Source: JBGUVL01 sp045134375
GTDB taxonomy: Bacteria; Bacillota_I; Bacilli_A; Erysipelotrichales; Erysipelotrichaceae
DNA length: 64,000 nt
Assembly (NCBI GenBank): GCA_045134375.1
Contig: JBGUVL010000033.1
Location: 26,165-90,164 of the forward strand
Direction: 5' to 3'
Under the pieces are notes generated by a model. That model was given only the letters and a program-made list of their open reading frames with translations. It searched no databases and was not told where the DNA came from. Shown in pieces: positions 34,447 through 43,681 of the stretch. Each line of letters starts with the position of its first letter. Within the stretch, counting starts at the first letter, position 1. A program made the translations under genes and the position numbers.

Positions 34447-35679
34447 ATGAAATATCGAGAATTACTTAATGAAAAAGATTACATGTGTAATTTATCAGCC
34501 CAATTTATAACAAGAATCGGAGATGGAATTGATACAATTGCATTGTCGTGGTTAACCTATGAAATAACAGGTTCTGCTTCGTTAGTGGCAATTGTATATA
34601 CAGTAAATATGTTACCAAATCTATTGTTTGGAATCATAGGGGGAGGATTAAGTTCCTATGTTAGTGAAAAAAATATTATGTGGATTTGTGATATAGGAAG
34701 AGGGACAACAACTTTAGTTATTGCTTTACTATTTTGGTTTAACTATCTCACAATTCCATTATTGTTTGTTTTAACATTTATCAATTCAACCTTTGAGTCT
34801 TTGAGAACACCAGCGCAAATGAGCATATTTCAAATTATTATTTCCCAGGAAAAACGGGAAAAAGCATTAGCACTTCAGGAATCAACAAATAATATGGCTT
34901 CGCTATTAGGGTTAGGAGCAGGACCATTGTGTATTGGGATGTTTGGGATTGGTGGTGCCGTTATGATTGATGCGACTTCCTTTTTTATCTGTGCCATTCT
35001 AGTGATGATGATTAGCAATCATAAACGTGGCATAGAAGAGAAATTCGTGTCGATGAAAACATATGCAAAAGAAATTTTAGAAGGGATGAAATATTTAGGA
35101 AAAAGCAAATTATTAGTAATTCTTTGTTTTTTCGCTTGCTTCATGAATGCGTTGTTTGTACCAATTAATGCATTTGAAGTGGTGTATATCAAGGATTATC
35201 TATTACTTGGAACGATCGGAATGTCAGTTAGTGGAGTTGCATCTGTGTTAGGAATGATCATTTCTCCTTTATTTTTACCGAAATTGATAGAGAAAATCAG
35301 TAATCGAATCATTATACTTTCTGGCGGTATACTTCTCTCCCTATGCTATTTATCTTATGCTTTACTGCCTTATTCATTAATGGCGTTACGATATGCCTTG
35401 CTTGCTTTTATTATGTTTATGTTAGGAGTTGCATTATCATTGGTAAACTATCCTGCTAATCTCTTTTTCTACAATAAAATAGAGGAGAAGTATTTTGCAA
35501 GAGTGAGTGCTTTTATACGCTGTATGTCGATGGCAATGCAACCGCTAGCCTCCGTTATTTTTGGGTTTCTTTCTGACTTCTTCCCTTTGACTATAATTTT
35601 TTATGGATGTGCAATCATAGTATTTTTCATTTTTGCATCCCAATTCTTTAATAAAATATTCTATGAATTGAATGGATAA
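34447..35679 (+). CDS. MFS transporter, multidrug/macrolide efflux type
   Basis: The 410-residue protein has about 12 membrane helices of the major facilitator type. The first helix region LSAQFITRIGDGIDTIALSWLTYEITGSASLVA is characteristic of the MFS_3/Mef-like group of drug efflux proteins, and the cytoplasmic loop between helices 6 and 7 is present (NHKRGIEEKFVSMKTYAKEILEGMKYLGKS). ATG 34447 has AGGTGA upstream and is preferred to GTG 34438 and ATG 34441. The 330-base leader with an upstream ORF and hairpins suggests inducible expression. The substrate is unknown. Confidence 0.82.
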   Translation: MKYRELLNEKDYMCNLSAQFITRIGDGIDTIALSWLTYEITGSASLVAIVYTVNMLPNLLFGIIGGGLSSYVSEKNIMWICDIGRGTTTLVIALLFWFNYLTIPLLFVLTFINSTFESLRTPAQMSIFQIIISQEKREKALALQESTNNMASLLGLGAGPLCIGMFGIGGAVMIDATSFFICAILVMMISNHKRGIEEKFVSMKTYAKEILEGMKYLGKSKLLVILCFFACFMNALFVPINAFEVVYIKDYLLLGTIGMSVSGVASVLGMIISPLFLPKLIEKISNRIIILSGGILLSLCYLSYALLPYSLMALRYALLAFIMFMLGVALSLVNYPANLFFYNKIEEKYFARVSAFIRCMSMAMQPLASVIFGFLSDFFPLTIIFYGCAIIVFFIFASQFFNKIFYELNG

Positions 35680-35692
35680 ACATGATTACAAA

Positions 35693-35738
35693 AGAAATGC
35701 TTAAAAGTAAGGAATACTTTTGGGTGTTTCTTTTTTTC
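35693..35738 (+). terminator. Intrinsic terminator after the MFS gene
   Basis: A 17-base stem with several G-U pairs (35693-35709 with 35715-35731) and a five-base loop is followed by seven T's. Confidence 0.75.
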
Positions 35739-35804
35739 GAACTCCTATTCTCTACGCAAAGGAAATAAATTGTTGTATAATAGATACAGTTAAGGGGTGA
35801 ATTC

Positions 35805-36881
35805 ATGAATCAACTGGAAGAAGCCAGAAAGACAATCAATCAAATTGATGAAGAAATGGCAAAACTGTTTGAACAAAGAATGCAAGCGGTAGAAAATGTA
35901 GTTTCTTATAAAATGGCAAATCAAACGCCAGTACTAGACGCTAGTAGGGAAAATCAATTGATTGAAAAAAATCTTTCTTATTTAAAAGAAGAAAAATATA
36001 AAGAATGTTATCTACGGTGGTTTCAACGAATGTTGGAAGTATCAAAAGACTATCAGAAAACGATCATTAACAAAGATATTATCGGTTATGGGGGAACCAA
36101 AGGTGCGTTTTCTCATATTGCGACTATGAATTTATTTCCTCATCATACCTATCGTGCCTATCCTACTTTTGATGAAGTAGTGATAGCAGTAGAAAATGGT
36201 GATATTGAATACGGTGTGATTCCATTTGAAAATTCATTTACTGGGGAAGTGGGAGAAACTAGTGATTTACTAAGGGATCATCAAGTATATATCCATGCTA
36301 TGTATGATTTGAAAATTGTTCAAAATTTGTTAGTCGTAAAAGGAAGTACACTTTCTGATATCAAACAAGTTTATAGTCATCCACAAGGACTTTCTCAGTG
36401 TGAGTTGTTCTTAAAAGGAAGAGGATGGGAGAAAATAGCATATCCTAATACTGCTTTGGCTGCGGAGTATGTGGCACAAAAGCAAGACAAAAGTAAAGCG
36501 GCGATTGCTTCTGTTGAAACGGCAAAAATATTTGGCTTGGATATTTTGGAAGAACATATCAATACCACAGTAGATAATACAACTCGTTTTATCGTTATAC
36601 ACAAAAAATTAAAAGAAGATGGAAATCGATTCCAAATGTTGTTTACTGTAAAAAATGAAACCGGTCGATTAGCAAGTGCAATGAATTGTATTGCTGCCTA
36701 TGATTTCAATATGAAAAGTATAAAGTCGAGAGCAATACCACAACAGCCATGGAGCTATTATTTCCATGTTGAAATCGAAGGATGTTTAAAAGATAAAAGG
36801 GCAAAAGATATGATTGCGGCACTTCACCAACATTGTACGGATATTAAAATTTTAGGTGGCTATAGAAGAAATGAGAGGTAA
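35805..36881 (+). CDS. pheA: Bifunctional chorismate mutase / prephenate dehydratase
   Basis: The 358-residue protein turns chorismate into prephenate and then phenylpyruvate. An AroQ-type mutase domain fills about residues 1-88 (IDEEMAKLFEQRMQAV). The dehydratase domain runs about 92-270, beginning YGGTKGAFSHIAT and carrying the catalytic TRF in NTTRFIVI. An ACT domain at the end has the GRLAS motif, but the usual ESRP motif reads KSRA, so Phe feedback binding may be altered. A TATAAT at 35776-35781 and GGGGTG ribosome site precede ATG 35805. No leader peptide is seen here. It is three bases from the aminotransferase gene. Confidence 0.94.
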   Translation: MNQLEEARKTINQIDEEMAKLFEQRMQAVENVVSYKMANQTPVLDASRENQLIEKNLSYLKEEKYKECYLRWFQRMLEVSKDYQKTIINKDIIGYGGTKGAFSHIATMNLFPHHTYRAYPTFDEVVIAVENGDIEYGVIPFENSFTGEVGETSDLLRDHQVYIHAMYDLKIVQNLLVVKGSTLSDIKQVYSHPQGLSQCELFLKGRGWEKIAYPNTALAAEYVAQKQDKSKAAIASVETAKIFGLDILEEHINTTVDNTTRFIVIHKKLKEDGNRFQMLFTVKNETGRLASAMNCIAAYDFNMKSIKSRAIPQQPWSYYFHVEIEGCLKDKRAKDMIAALHQHCTDIKILGGYRRNER

Positions 36882-36884
36882 AAA

Positions 36885-38129
36885 ATGAAACAGTTTATTA
36901 GAGAAAAGGTCGATGCTACACCAATTGAAGATAATGTGTTTGCGATTGTCAAACTAGCATTAGAAGCAAAACAAAAAGTAGGAGAAGAAAACGTAGTCGA
37001 TGCGACAATTGGAAGTTTGTATGATGAAGAAGGAAAATTGGTTGCATTTGATTCCGTATTTAATCACTATAATGAAATTGAAAATAGAAGCAAAGCGAAA
37101 TACGCTGCTAGCTTTAATGGAAATGCCGATTTTAGAGAACAAGTATATCGTTGGGTCGTTCAGGATGCAAAGGTAGAATTAGCGCATACCGTAGTGGCTA
37201 CTCCAGGAGGAAGTGGTGCCGTTTCTACTACAATAGTAGATGTACTAGATGAAGGAGAAACGTTGGTAATTCCTGAAATTGCATGGGGTTCCTATAAATT
37301 AATGGCAAGCATGTCGAATATTGAAGTAAAAAGTTACCACTTGTTTGAAGAAAGTCATTTCGATATTACTAGTTTTAAAAATGTATGTGAAGAAGTGATG
37401 ATGAAACAAGGGAAAGTATTAGTTGTAATCAATGATCCATGTCATAATCCTACCGGATATTCGCTGACAGGATCGGAATGGAAAGAAGTAATCAAGGTGG
37501 TAAATGAACTTTCGAAACAGGGACCTGTCGTAATTTTGAACGATATTGCTTATATCGATTATTCGTATAATTTTAGCGATAGTAGAAAGTATTTAGAAAA
37601 TTTCAATGCCATTAGTGAAAATGTATTGATTGTTGTCGCATTCTCTTGTTCAAAAACTTTAACTTCGTATGGACTACGTTGTGGCGCAGCACTTGTATTA
37701 GGACAAAATCCAGAAGATGTTCGACAATTAGAAATCGTGATGGAAAAAAGTGCTCGTGCCACTTGGAGCAACATTCCCAATGCTGCAATGGATAATTTTG
37801 TCTATGTCACAACCAAAGGATATGAAGCATTTGATAAAGAAAAAGCAGGCTATGTTGCTTTATTAAAAGAGAGAAGTTCTATTTTTACTAGGGAAGCGAA
37901 CGAATGCGGTTTGCCTTATTATCCATATAAGGAAGGATTCTTTGTTACTTTGAAAATAGAAGATCCAACACTGTTAAATAGGTATCACCAAGCATTGTTA
38001 GATCATTGTATTTTTACGGTAAAAGTGAATAAAGGAATTCGTGTTGCGCTATGTTCTCTTAGCGTAGAGAAATGCAAAGGACTAGCAGGTAAAATGAAAG
38101 CAGTACTAGATGGTTTAAATAATAAATAA
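36885..38129 (+). CDS. Pyridoxal-phosphate aminotransferase, probably aromatic
   Basis: The 414-residue fold-type I aminotransferase has the class I features: NDPCHNPTGYS, the tyrosine/aspartate cofactor region ILNDIAYIDY, the PLP lysine in AFSCSKTLTSYGLRCGA, and the substrate arginine near GIRVALCSLS. It resembles aspartate/aromatic aminotransferases of the TyrB type. Its location three bases after pheA implies that it aminates phenylpyruvate (and perhaps hydroxyphenylpyruvate from TyrA) to Phe and Tyr with glutamate or aspartate as donor. The substrate choice is inference. A terminator follows. Confidence 0.85.
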   Translation: MKQFIREKVDATPIEDNVFAIVKLALEAKQKVGEENVVDATIGSLYDEEGKLVAFDSVFNHYNEIENRSKAKYAASFNGNADFREQVYRWVVQDAKVELAHTVVATPGGSGAVSTTIVDVLDEGETLVIPEIAWGSYKLMASMSNIEVKSYHLFEESHFDITSFKNVCEEVMMKQGKVLVVINDPCHNPTGYSLTGSEWKEVIKVVNELSKQGPVVILNDIAYIDYSYNFSDSRKYLENFNAISENVLIVVAFSCSKTLTSYGLRCGAALVLGQNPEDVRQLEIVMEKSARATWSNIPNAAMDNFVYVTTKGYEAFDKEKAGYVALLKERSSIFTREANECGLPYYPYKEGFFVTLKIEDPTLLNRYHQALLDHCIFTVKVNKGIRVALCSLSVEKCKGLAGKMKAVLDGLNNK

Positions 38130-38137
38130 ATGTAATT

Positions 38138-38168
38138 GCCCTCTAAATTAACTAGAGGGCTTATTTTT
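38138..38168 (+). terminator. Terminator after the pheA unit
   Basis: GCCCTCTA (38138-38145) pairs with TAGAGGGC (38153-38160), followed by TTATTTTT. Confidence 0.85.
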
Positions 38169-38302
38169 GAGATAAAAGCAAATTCTTTGTGATAATGAAA
38201 AAGAAAAAATGATAACAAAAGTTCACATCGATTGGAAATTAAATGTGAATAAATAGGAAAACATGAGATTAATTTTATATCTACCATAACAATGCTTTAT
38301 AT

Positions 38303-38866
38303 TTAAAAGAATAAATGCTCAATTAATATTTTAATACCTAATAAAATCAAAATAATACCACCAAGTAGTTCTGCGTATTTCTGGAACATACTTCCCAATG
38401 TTTTTCCTAATAGAACACTGAAGAAAGACAAAACAAATGTAGTAACAGCAATAATAATGACAGCATATAGTATATTAACATTAAGAAAGGCAAAACTTAC
38501 ACCAACAGCTAAAGCATCAATGCTGGTGGCAATCGCTAGTAAAAAAATATTTCGATAAGAGATAGAACTTACTTCACTTTCTTTTTCTACTTCTTCATTA
38601 CCTTCTCTTATCATATTGATTCCAATCAATCCTAATAAAATAAAAGCAATCCAATGATCGATGTTTTGAATATAGGAAGCAAAGTGATAACCAGCAAAAT
38701 ACCCTATTAGAGGCATCATTCCTTGAAATAGACCAAAGAAGAAAGCCAGTTTAACAGCGTATTCTTTTAAATATTCATTTTTTAATGACATCCCTTTTGC
38801 TAATGATACTGCAGAAGCATCCATAGAAAGACCTACCCCAATTAAAAAAATCGATAAAAAATCCAT
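38303..38866 (-). CDS. mntP: Manganese efflux pump MntP
   Basis: The 187-residue protein has six membrane helices arranged as two repeats, each with the MntP acidic signature: GVGLSMDASAVSLAKG (about residues 10-25) and ATSIDALAVGVSFA (about 112-125). The two conserved Asp residues in these repeats are needed for manganese export. A manganese riboswitch with its own promoter and terminator precedes the gene on this strand, which independently supports the call. Confidence 0.93.
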   Translation of the reverse strand: MDFLSIFLIGVGLSMDASAVSLAKGMSLKNEYLKEYAVKLAFFFGLFQGMMPLIGYFAGYHFASYIQNIDHWIAFILLGLIGINMIREGNEEVEKESEVSSISYRNIFLLAIATSIDALAVGVSFAFLNVNILYAVIIIAVTTFVLSFFSVLLGKTLGSMFQKYAELLGGIILILLGIKILIEHLFF

Positions 38867-38891
38867 AATTTCAATCCTTTCTTTAAAAGAA

Positions 38892-38926
38892 AAGACTTAC
38901 ACGATAAAATACATCGCGTAAGTCTT
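38892..38926 (-). terminator. Expression-platform terminator of the mntP riboswitch
   Basis: A 14-base stem (arms 38892-38905 and 38913-38926, one G-U pair) lies between the aptamer and mntP and is followed on the minus strand by a T-rich run. It should stop transcription when manganese is low. Confidence 0.75.
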
Positions 38927-38932
38927 GTTTTT

Positions 38933-39010
38933 TACATTAAGCCAGATCGTTATTGATCAGTATGTTGACTTAATCACTTGCATAAGCAAGATAACTACTC
39001 CCTTAACAGC
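38933..39010 (-). promoter_or_regulatory. yybP-ykoY manganese riboswitch
   Basis: Read on the minus strand, the region holds the two conserved internal-loop motifs of this class: AGGGAGTAG (complement near 38995-39003) and GTCAACAT (complement at 38962-38969), separated by a hairpin TTGCTTATGCAAG. The aptamer closes near TTAATG and GTTAAGG. The position before mntP, a manganese exporter, is the standard context of this Mn2+-sensing RNA. Binding of Mn2+ is expected to permit mntP expression. Confidence 0.88.
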
Positions 39011-39016
39011 ATTGTC

Positions 39017-39045
39017 ATTATAGCAGAAGAAGGGAATATTGACAA
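39017..39045 (-). promoter_or_regulatory. Promoter of the riboswitch-mntP unit
   Basis: On the minus strand TTGTCA (complement at 39040-39045) and TATAAT (complement at 39017-39022) are 17 bases apart, placing transcription start just before the aptamer. Confidence 0.75.
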
Positions 39046-39050
39046 TGGTT

Positions 39051-39515
39051 TTATTCAGGATAGTTTAGATTTGCCACGCAATATTTATCTAGAACTTGTA
39101 GATAATCAGTAGCATAGGATTTTGCTTCTTCCAAATTGTGATCTAAATAATTTCCACATTCTTTAGAAAGTTGGGCGCCAGGTATATCGCCTTCAAAATT
39201 TTTAATAAACTGCATAGTTTCTTGCACTAAAGCAATGGCCTCTTTATGGGAAATGCAATCTCTTGTCAAAAAATAAAAACCAGTACGGCATCCCATTGGA
39301 CCAAAATAAATTATCGAATCACTGTATTTTGAATTTCGAACATAGGTGGCAAAGAGATGTTCAAAAGTATGTAATCCGGCATTATTCAAATAAGAACCTT
39401 TATTTGGCTCCACCATTCGCAAATCATAAGTTATGACATCACCATCGATACGAGAAATATACATTCCTTTTTTCAAAATATCATGGTTGATACAGAAGCT
39501 AGTAATTTGTTTCAT
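39051..39515 (-). CDS. luxS: S-ribosylhomocysteine lyase
   Basis: The 154-residue enzyme cleaves S-ribosylhomocysteine to homocysteine and DPD, the precursor of autoinducer-2. Zinc ligands are His49 and His53 in LHTFEHLFA and a Cys in KECGNYLDH; GCRTGFYFL carries the other catalytic residues. The start at MKQITSF is preceded by GTGAGTGA; a position three codons upstream is less likely. It is monocistronic. No pfs gene is seen in the window, and the methyl-cycle partner must lie elsewhere. Confidence 0.94.
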   Translation of the reverse strand: MKQITSFCINHDILKKGMYISRIDGDVITYDLRMVEPNKGSYLNNAGLHTFEHLFATYVRNSKYSDSIIYFGPMGCRTGFYFLTRDCISHKEAIALVQETMQFIKNFEGDIPGAQLSKECGNYLDHNLEEAKSYATDYLQVLDKYCVANLNYPE

Positions 39516-39572
39516 TGTTATCACTCACTTTCTTTTTCATTATAATGGATTATGGTTGTTTCGTCGAGAAAA

Positions 39573-39597
39573 AGAAAAAGCGTAATGCGCTTTTTCT
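39573..39597 (-). terminator. Terminator after the ABC permease gene
   Basis: GAAAAAGCG pairs with CGCTTTTTC (39574-39582 with 39588-39596) around TAATG. The minus strand continues with a T-rich run. Confidence 0.8.
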
Positions 39598-42500
39598 ATT
39601 CAACAGATTTTAAAGATTCTACCATTGGTATTTGTTTTAATTTCTTATACATGACAATATTGACTAACATGCCAAATAGGCAAGTGACAATAACGGATAA
39701 AAGGAAAGACGAAGCATTAATATTACGACCAAACATCACTTCGCTCATTTCCGCAAGATTCATGATCAAAGAGTGAAGTACGATTCCAAGTAATAAACCG
39801 ACAAAAGAACCAATTAATGTAAGGAAGATGTTTTCTCGGTATACATAGCTAGCTACTTCTAAATCATAAAATCCAAGTACTTTAATTGTTGCAATTTCTC
39901 TTAAACGTTCACTAATATTTACGTTCGTTAAGTTATAGAGTACAACGAATGCTAGAAGTGCAGCAGCACCGGTTAGTACATAAGTAACAAATGAAAGAGA
40001 TGAAATTGTGTTGCTGAAATTATCTGCTACACCACGATAGAAAGTGATCGAGGAAACCGTAGGATCGTCCATGAACACATTTCCAAAATGTTTTTCGCTG
40101 CTATCCGTTGCCTGTTTTAATTTTATCAAGACAGTATTTTCGAATACACGCTTTCCACATAATTCACGATAATAGGATGGTGTCATATAAATATGATGTC
40201 CGACATAATTTTCACAAATAGCAGCCACTTTTATTTCGCGTTCTATACCATCATCAAATGTGATTTTGATCCGATCGCCTTCTTTTGCATTTAAGTTAAT
40301 TGCTAGTTTTTCGCTTACGATTGCTCCATTAGAGCTAATGTTCAAAGCAGTGTGATCCTTGCGCTTGCGTAAAGTAACATAATCTTGCAATTTCTCACTG
40401 TTATCAGGAATGGCGATAGAGATGCTTTGGTCACCATCATTTAATGATACAGAAGCGTTAATAACGGTTAATGCTAAAGCGTCTTTTGCGTCTTTATTTT
40501 CTTTTATTTTTTCAATTATTGCTCTGCGCTCATTCAGTGAGGAGGAACTGCTTAATGAAACTTGAGCATCGTATTTCATTAATTCTCCATATTGAATGTC
40601 AACGATTTGAGAGATAGAATCTTTAATTCCAAAACCAGCAACCAATAAAGCGGTGCAACCACTAATTCCAATGATTGTCATAAAGAAACGTTTTTTATAA
40701 CGGAAAATGTTTCTTGCAGTAACTTTCATTGTAAACGAGAAACGAGACCAAATGAAAGGAATCATCTCTAATAAAATCTTCTTACCTATTTTTGGTGATT
40801 TTGGTCGCATTAGAGAAGCAGGAACTTCCATCAAATCTTTATAACAAGCAAAACCAGTCGCTAATAAAGTAACACCAATTACACAGAAAGAGGAGAGGAG
40901 AGCCAATCCTGGCTGTGGGGTGAATACTAACCCTGGCAGATTATACATTAAATTCCATGCGTTGAAAATTACACTTGGGAATAAATGCATACCGACAAGA
41001 CAACCAACGATACTACCGATCACACCGGCAATCAATGAATAGATAATATATTTTATTGCGATGACTTGTTTGGAATAACCTAAAGCCTTATAGGTTCCAA
41101 TTACACCACGTTGTTCATCCACCATTCTAGTCATTGTAGTTAAACAAACCAAAGCAGCAACAACGAGGAAAAACACAGGGAATACTTTTGCAATGCCATC
41201 CATGCGATCCGCAACGCTTTCATAATCCCGATAAGAATAATGGGAGTTTCGATCAAGTACATACCAGGTTGGTTCCGGTAGTTTCTCTAATTGCTGTTTT
41301 CCAGATGCTAAATTTTCATTAGCAATTGCTAGTTCTTCCTCTCCGTTTTTCTTGTTTTTTTCGAGTTCAACTTTACCATCAATATATTGCTGCTGTCCTT
41401 CTTCCAATTGCTTTTCGGCACTAGCAAATTCTTTTTCAGCCGTTTGTTTGGCATCTGCTAAGGAAGCTTTATTCATAGCAATTTCGTTTTTGGCATCGAC
41501 TATCATTTTTTCGTATTCAAGGACTTTAGCGTCGATTTTAGCCAAGGTATTTTCCATGGACTTTTTTGCAGTTTCGGCACTTGCAATGGTTTGTTCTAAA
41601 ATACGAATTTGAGAATCGATAATTCTTATCTCTTCTTCTGACAAAGTAGGATCATTTCGTTTTTCTTCCAATTGTTGTTTTTCTTGTTGTGATGTTTGAA
41701 TCGTTTCATTATAATCTTCAATACTGCCATCGTATTGTTTATGAAGTGTTTCTTGTAAGGAAATGGCTTCGTTGAGTTGTGATTCGTACATGGTAATCGT
41801 TGCTTCTGCTTGTGTGATTTGAGCGTTCAAGGTGATCTGTAAAGTTTCAAAATTAGCTTTTTCACTAGCGAGTTGCGCTTGTCCAAGTATTAATTTTGTT
41901 TTAGCATCATCCAACTGATCTTCCGCTTCTTTGATCTTTGTGTCAAAGGTTTCTTTTCCTTCAAGATATTTTTGATATCCTTTTTCCCATTCTTCATTGG
42001 CTATTTTTTTAATTTCTTCATAACGGATTTCACTTCGTTCTATGCCTACCGTTTCTAAAGCATTAACAACAGGATTTGTAATATCAAAATAATCATCGCT
42101 ATAACAGTTTTCTGCTTTTGCGTTTTCAACAGTGATTAGAATTTCGGTATAATATTCCATAATAAAGTTCTTTTTAGGAACCATGATAAACGTATCAACA
42201 CTACCACTGCCGATAGTAGAGGTACCTTTTTCATAATTAAGGTAGTCTGGCGTGTAACAACTTCCAACGATCGTATAGGTAGTTTCTTTCAGATAGTCAT
42301 GGATATCCTTTTCGTTTCCACTTTTCAAAGTAATCGTATCACCGATTTGAAAACCACTGTCTTTGATTTTCTGTTTTTCAATTAAACATTCATTATCCTT
42401 TTTTGGATAGCGACCTTCTAGTAAACGAACTTGATTGATATTATTTGGATCTTCTTTTTTTAAATTTTCCCAAGCGATGGTTTTGATTACCATTTCTTCA

Positions 42501-42793
42501 TTGTTTTTTTCTGCTAAAAAATCCATGGTATAAGTCGCATTGAGTCCTTTGATATTTTTTACTTTTCGAATGGCTTTAACGTCATTTTCGCTAAATCCCA
42601 TGGAAGACAGTAAACGGATATCATGTAGGTTTTGCTGATCAAAATAGTGATCTGCACTATTTTTCATATCAGGTACACTAGCTTTTACGCCAGCAAAAAA
42701 GGCAACACCGATCGCTACGATTAAAAGGATTGATAAAAATCTTCCAAGAGAGTGCGTTATTTCTTTTAGGATATCCTTACAATAGGCTTTCAT
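39596..42793 (-). CDS. Large FtsX-type ABC transporter permease with coiled coil
   Basis: The 1,065-residue protein has a first membrane helix (about 18-40), a long extracellular region, and a core of FtsX-type helix groups near residues 540-680, with a second extracellular region and a final helix group at about 925-1050. From about residue 265 to 500 the extracellular part is strongly heptad-like and rich in Glu, Lys and Gln (for example KLILGQAQLASEKANFETL), forming a long coiled coil. This domain set is found in Firmicute MacB-like exporters of peptides or lipids. It overlaps its ATPase by the operon junction at 42795. The substrate is unknown. Confidence 0.85.
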   Translation of the reverse strand: MKAYCKDILKEITHSLGRFLSILLIVAIGVAFFAGVKASVPDMKNSADHYFDQQNLHDIRLLSSMGFSENDVKAIRKVKNIKGLNATYTMDFLAEKNNEEMVIKTIAWENLKKEDPNNINQVRLLEGRYPKKDNECLIEKQKIKDSGFQIGDTITLKSGNEKDIHDYLKETTYTIVGSCYTPDYLNYEKGTSTIGSGSVDTFIMVPKKNFIMEYYTEILITVENAKAENCYSDDYFDITNPVVNALETVGIERSEIRYEEIKKIANEEWEKGYQKYLEGKETFDTKIKEAEDQLDDAKTKLILGQAQLASEKANFETLQITLNAQITQAEATITMYESQLNEAISLQETLHKQYDGSIEDYNETIQTSQQEKQQLEEKRNDPTLSEEEIRIIDSQIRILEQTIASAETAKKSMENTLAKIDAKVLEYEKMIVDAKNEIAMNKASLADAKQTAEKEFASAEKQLEEGQQQYIDGKVELEKNKKNGEEELAIANENLASGKQQLEKLPEPTWYVLDRNSHYSYRDYESVADRMDGIAKVFPVFFLVVAALVCLTTMTRMVDEQRGVIGTYKALGYSKQVIAIKYIIYSLIAGVIGSIVGCLVGMHLFPSVIFNAWNLMYNLPGLVFTPQPGLALLSSFCVIGVTLLATGFACYKDLMEVPASLMRPKSPKIGKKILLEMIPFIWSRFSFTMKVTARNIFRYKKRFFMTIIGISGCTALLVAGFGIKDSISQIVDIQYGELMKYDAQVSLSSSSSLNERRAIIEKIKENKDAKDALALTVINASVSLNDGDQSISIAIPDNSEKLQDYVTLRKRKDHTALNISSNGAIVSEKLAINLNAKEGDRIKITFDDGIEREIKVAAICENYVGHHIYMTPSYYRELCGKRVFENTVLIKLKQATDSSEKHFGNVFMDDPTVSSITFYRGVADNFSNTISSLSFVTYVLTGAAALLAFVVLYNLTNVNISERLREIATIKVLGFYDLEVASYVYRENIFLTLIGSFVGLLLGIVLHSLIMNLAEMSEVMFGRNINASSFLLSVIVTCLFGMLVNIVMYKKLKQIPMVESLKSVE

Positions 42794-42794
42794 C

Positions 42795-43499
42795 CTAATA
42801 TTCAATCCTTTCTACTGGTAATGGGTTTTCATTAATCGTAATACAATCAATTTTTCCGTTTTTTACTTTGATTACTTTGTCTCCCATTGCTGTTAATGCT
42901 AAATTGTGGGTAATCACAATAACGGTCATATTATGTTGACGACAGGTATCTTGGAGTAGTTTTAGAATTTGTTTTCCAGTAGTATAGTCAAGCGCTCCTG
43001 TGGGTTCATCACAAAGCAACAATTTTGGTTTTTTTGCAAGTGCACGGGCAATCGCAACACGTTGCTGTTCACCTCCAGATAGCTGTGCAGGAAAATTGTT
43101 GATTCGCTCTTTTAAACCGACGGCAGTAATAGTAGCGTCAATATCCAGAGGATCTTTGCAAATCTGAGAGGCAAGTTCAACATTCTCCCTTACAGTTAAG
43201 TTTTGTACCAAATTATAAAACTGGAATACAAATCCGATATCATAACGTCGGTAAGTCGTTAATTGACGAGAAGTATAAGATGTGATTTCGTTTCCATCTA
43301 CAAAAATGTGGCCGCTACTAGCACTGTCCATACCACCTAAAATATTTAAAATGGTACTTTTTCCAGCACCACTAGCACCGGCAATAACAACAAATTCACC
43401 TTTATTGATGCTGAAATCGACACCTGACAACGCGGGGATTTCTACTTCTCCCATTTGGTATATCTTTTTAACATCTTGAAATTCAATAAACGCACTCAT
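42795..43499 (-). CDS. ABC transporter ATP-binding protein (MacB/LolD-like)
   Basis: The 234-residue ATPase shows a Walker A GASGAGKST (about residues 38-46), the Q-loop FQFYNLVQNLT, the signature LSGGEQQRVAIARAL, Walker B LLLCDEPTGALD and the His switch in VITHNLA. This is the LolD/MacB subtype that pairs with FtsX-type permeases. ATG 43499 has AAGGAG eight bases upstream; the six-codon longer frame has none. The permease gene follows directly in the operon. Confidence 0.93.
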   Translation of the reverse strand: MSAFIEFQDVKKIYQMGEVEIPALSGVDFSINKGEFVVIAGASGAGKSTILNILGGMDSASSGHIFVDGNEITSYTSRQLTTYRRYDIGFVFQFYNLVQNLTVRENVELASQICKDPLDIDATITAVGLKERINNFPAQLSGGEQQRVAIARALAKKPKLLLCDEPTGALDYTTGKQILKLLQDTCRQHNMTVIVITHNLALTAMGDKVIKVKNGKIDCITINENPLPVERIEY

Positions 43500-43629
43500 T
43501 TTAATTCTCCTTACCATAGTTATATTACTTATATTATACTAAAGATTATGTGAAATTTGGATAGAGAAATATCCACGAATATGTGAAGTTGTGGTATATT
43601 TATAAAAATATATGCCTATAAAAAATCAT

Positions 43630-43679
43630 TATTAAAAATCGAATTGCTTAGTTATAGTTTAAGAACTAAGCAATTCGAT
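43630..43679 (-). terminator. Terminator after the LTA synthase-like gene
   Basis: A perfect 17-base stem joins 43636-43652 and 43663-43679 around a ten-base loop; the minus strand continues TTTTTAATAA. Confidence 0.85.
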
Positions 43680-43681
43680 TT

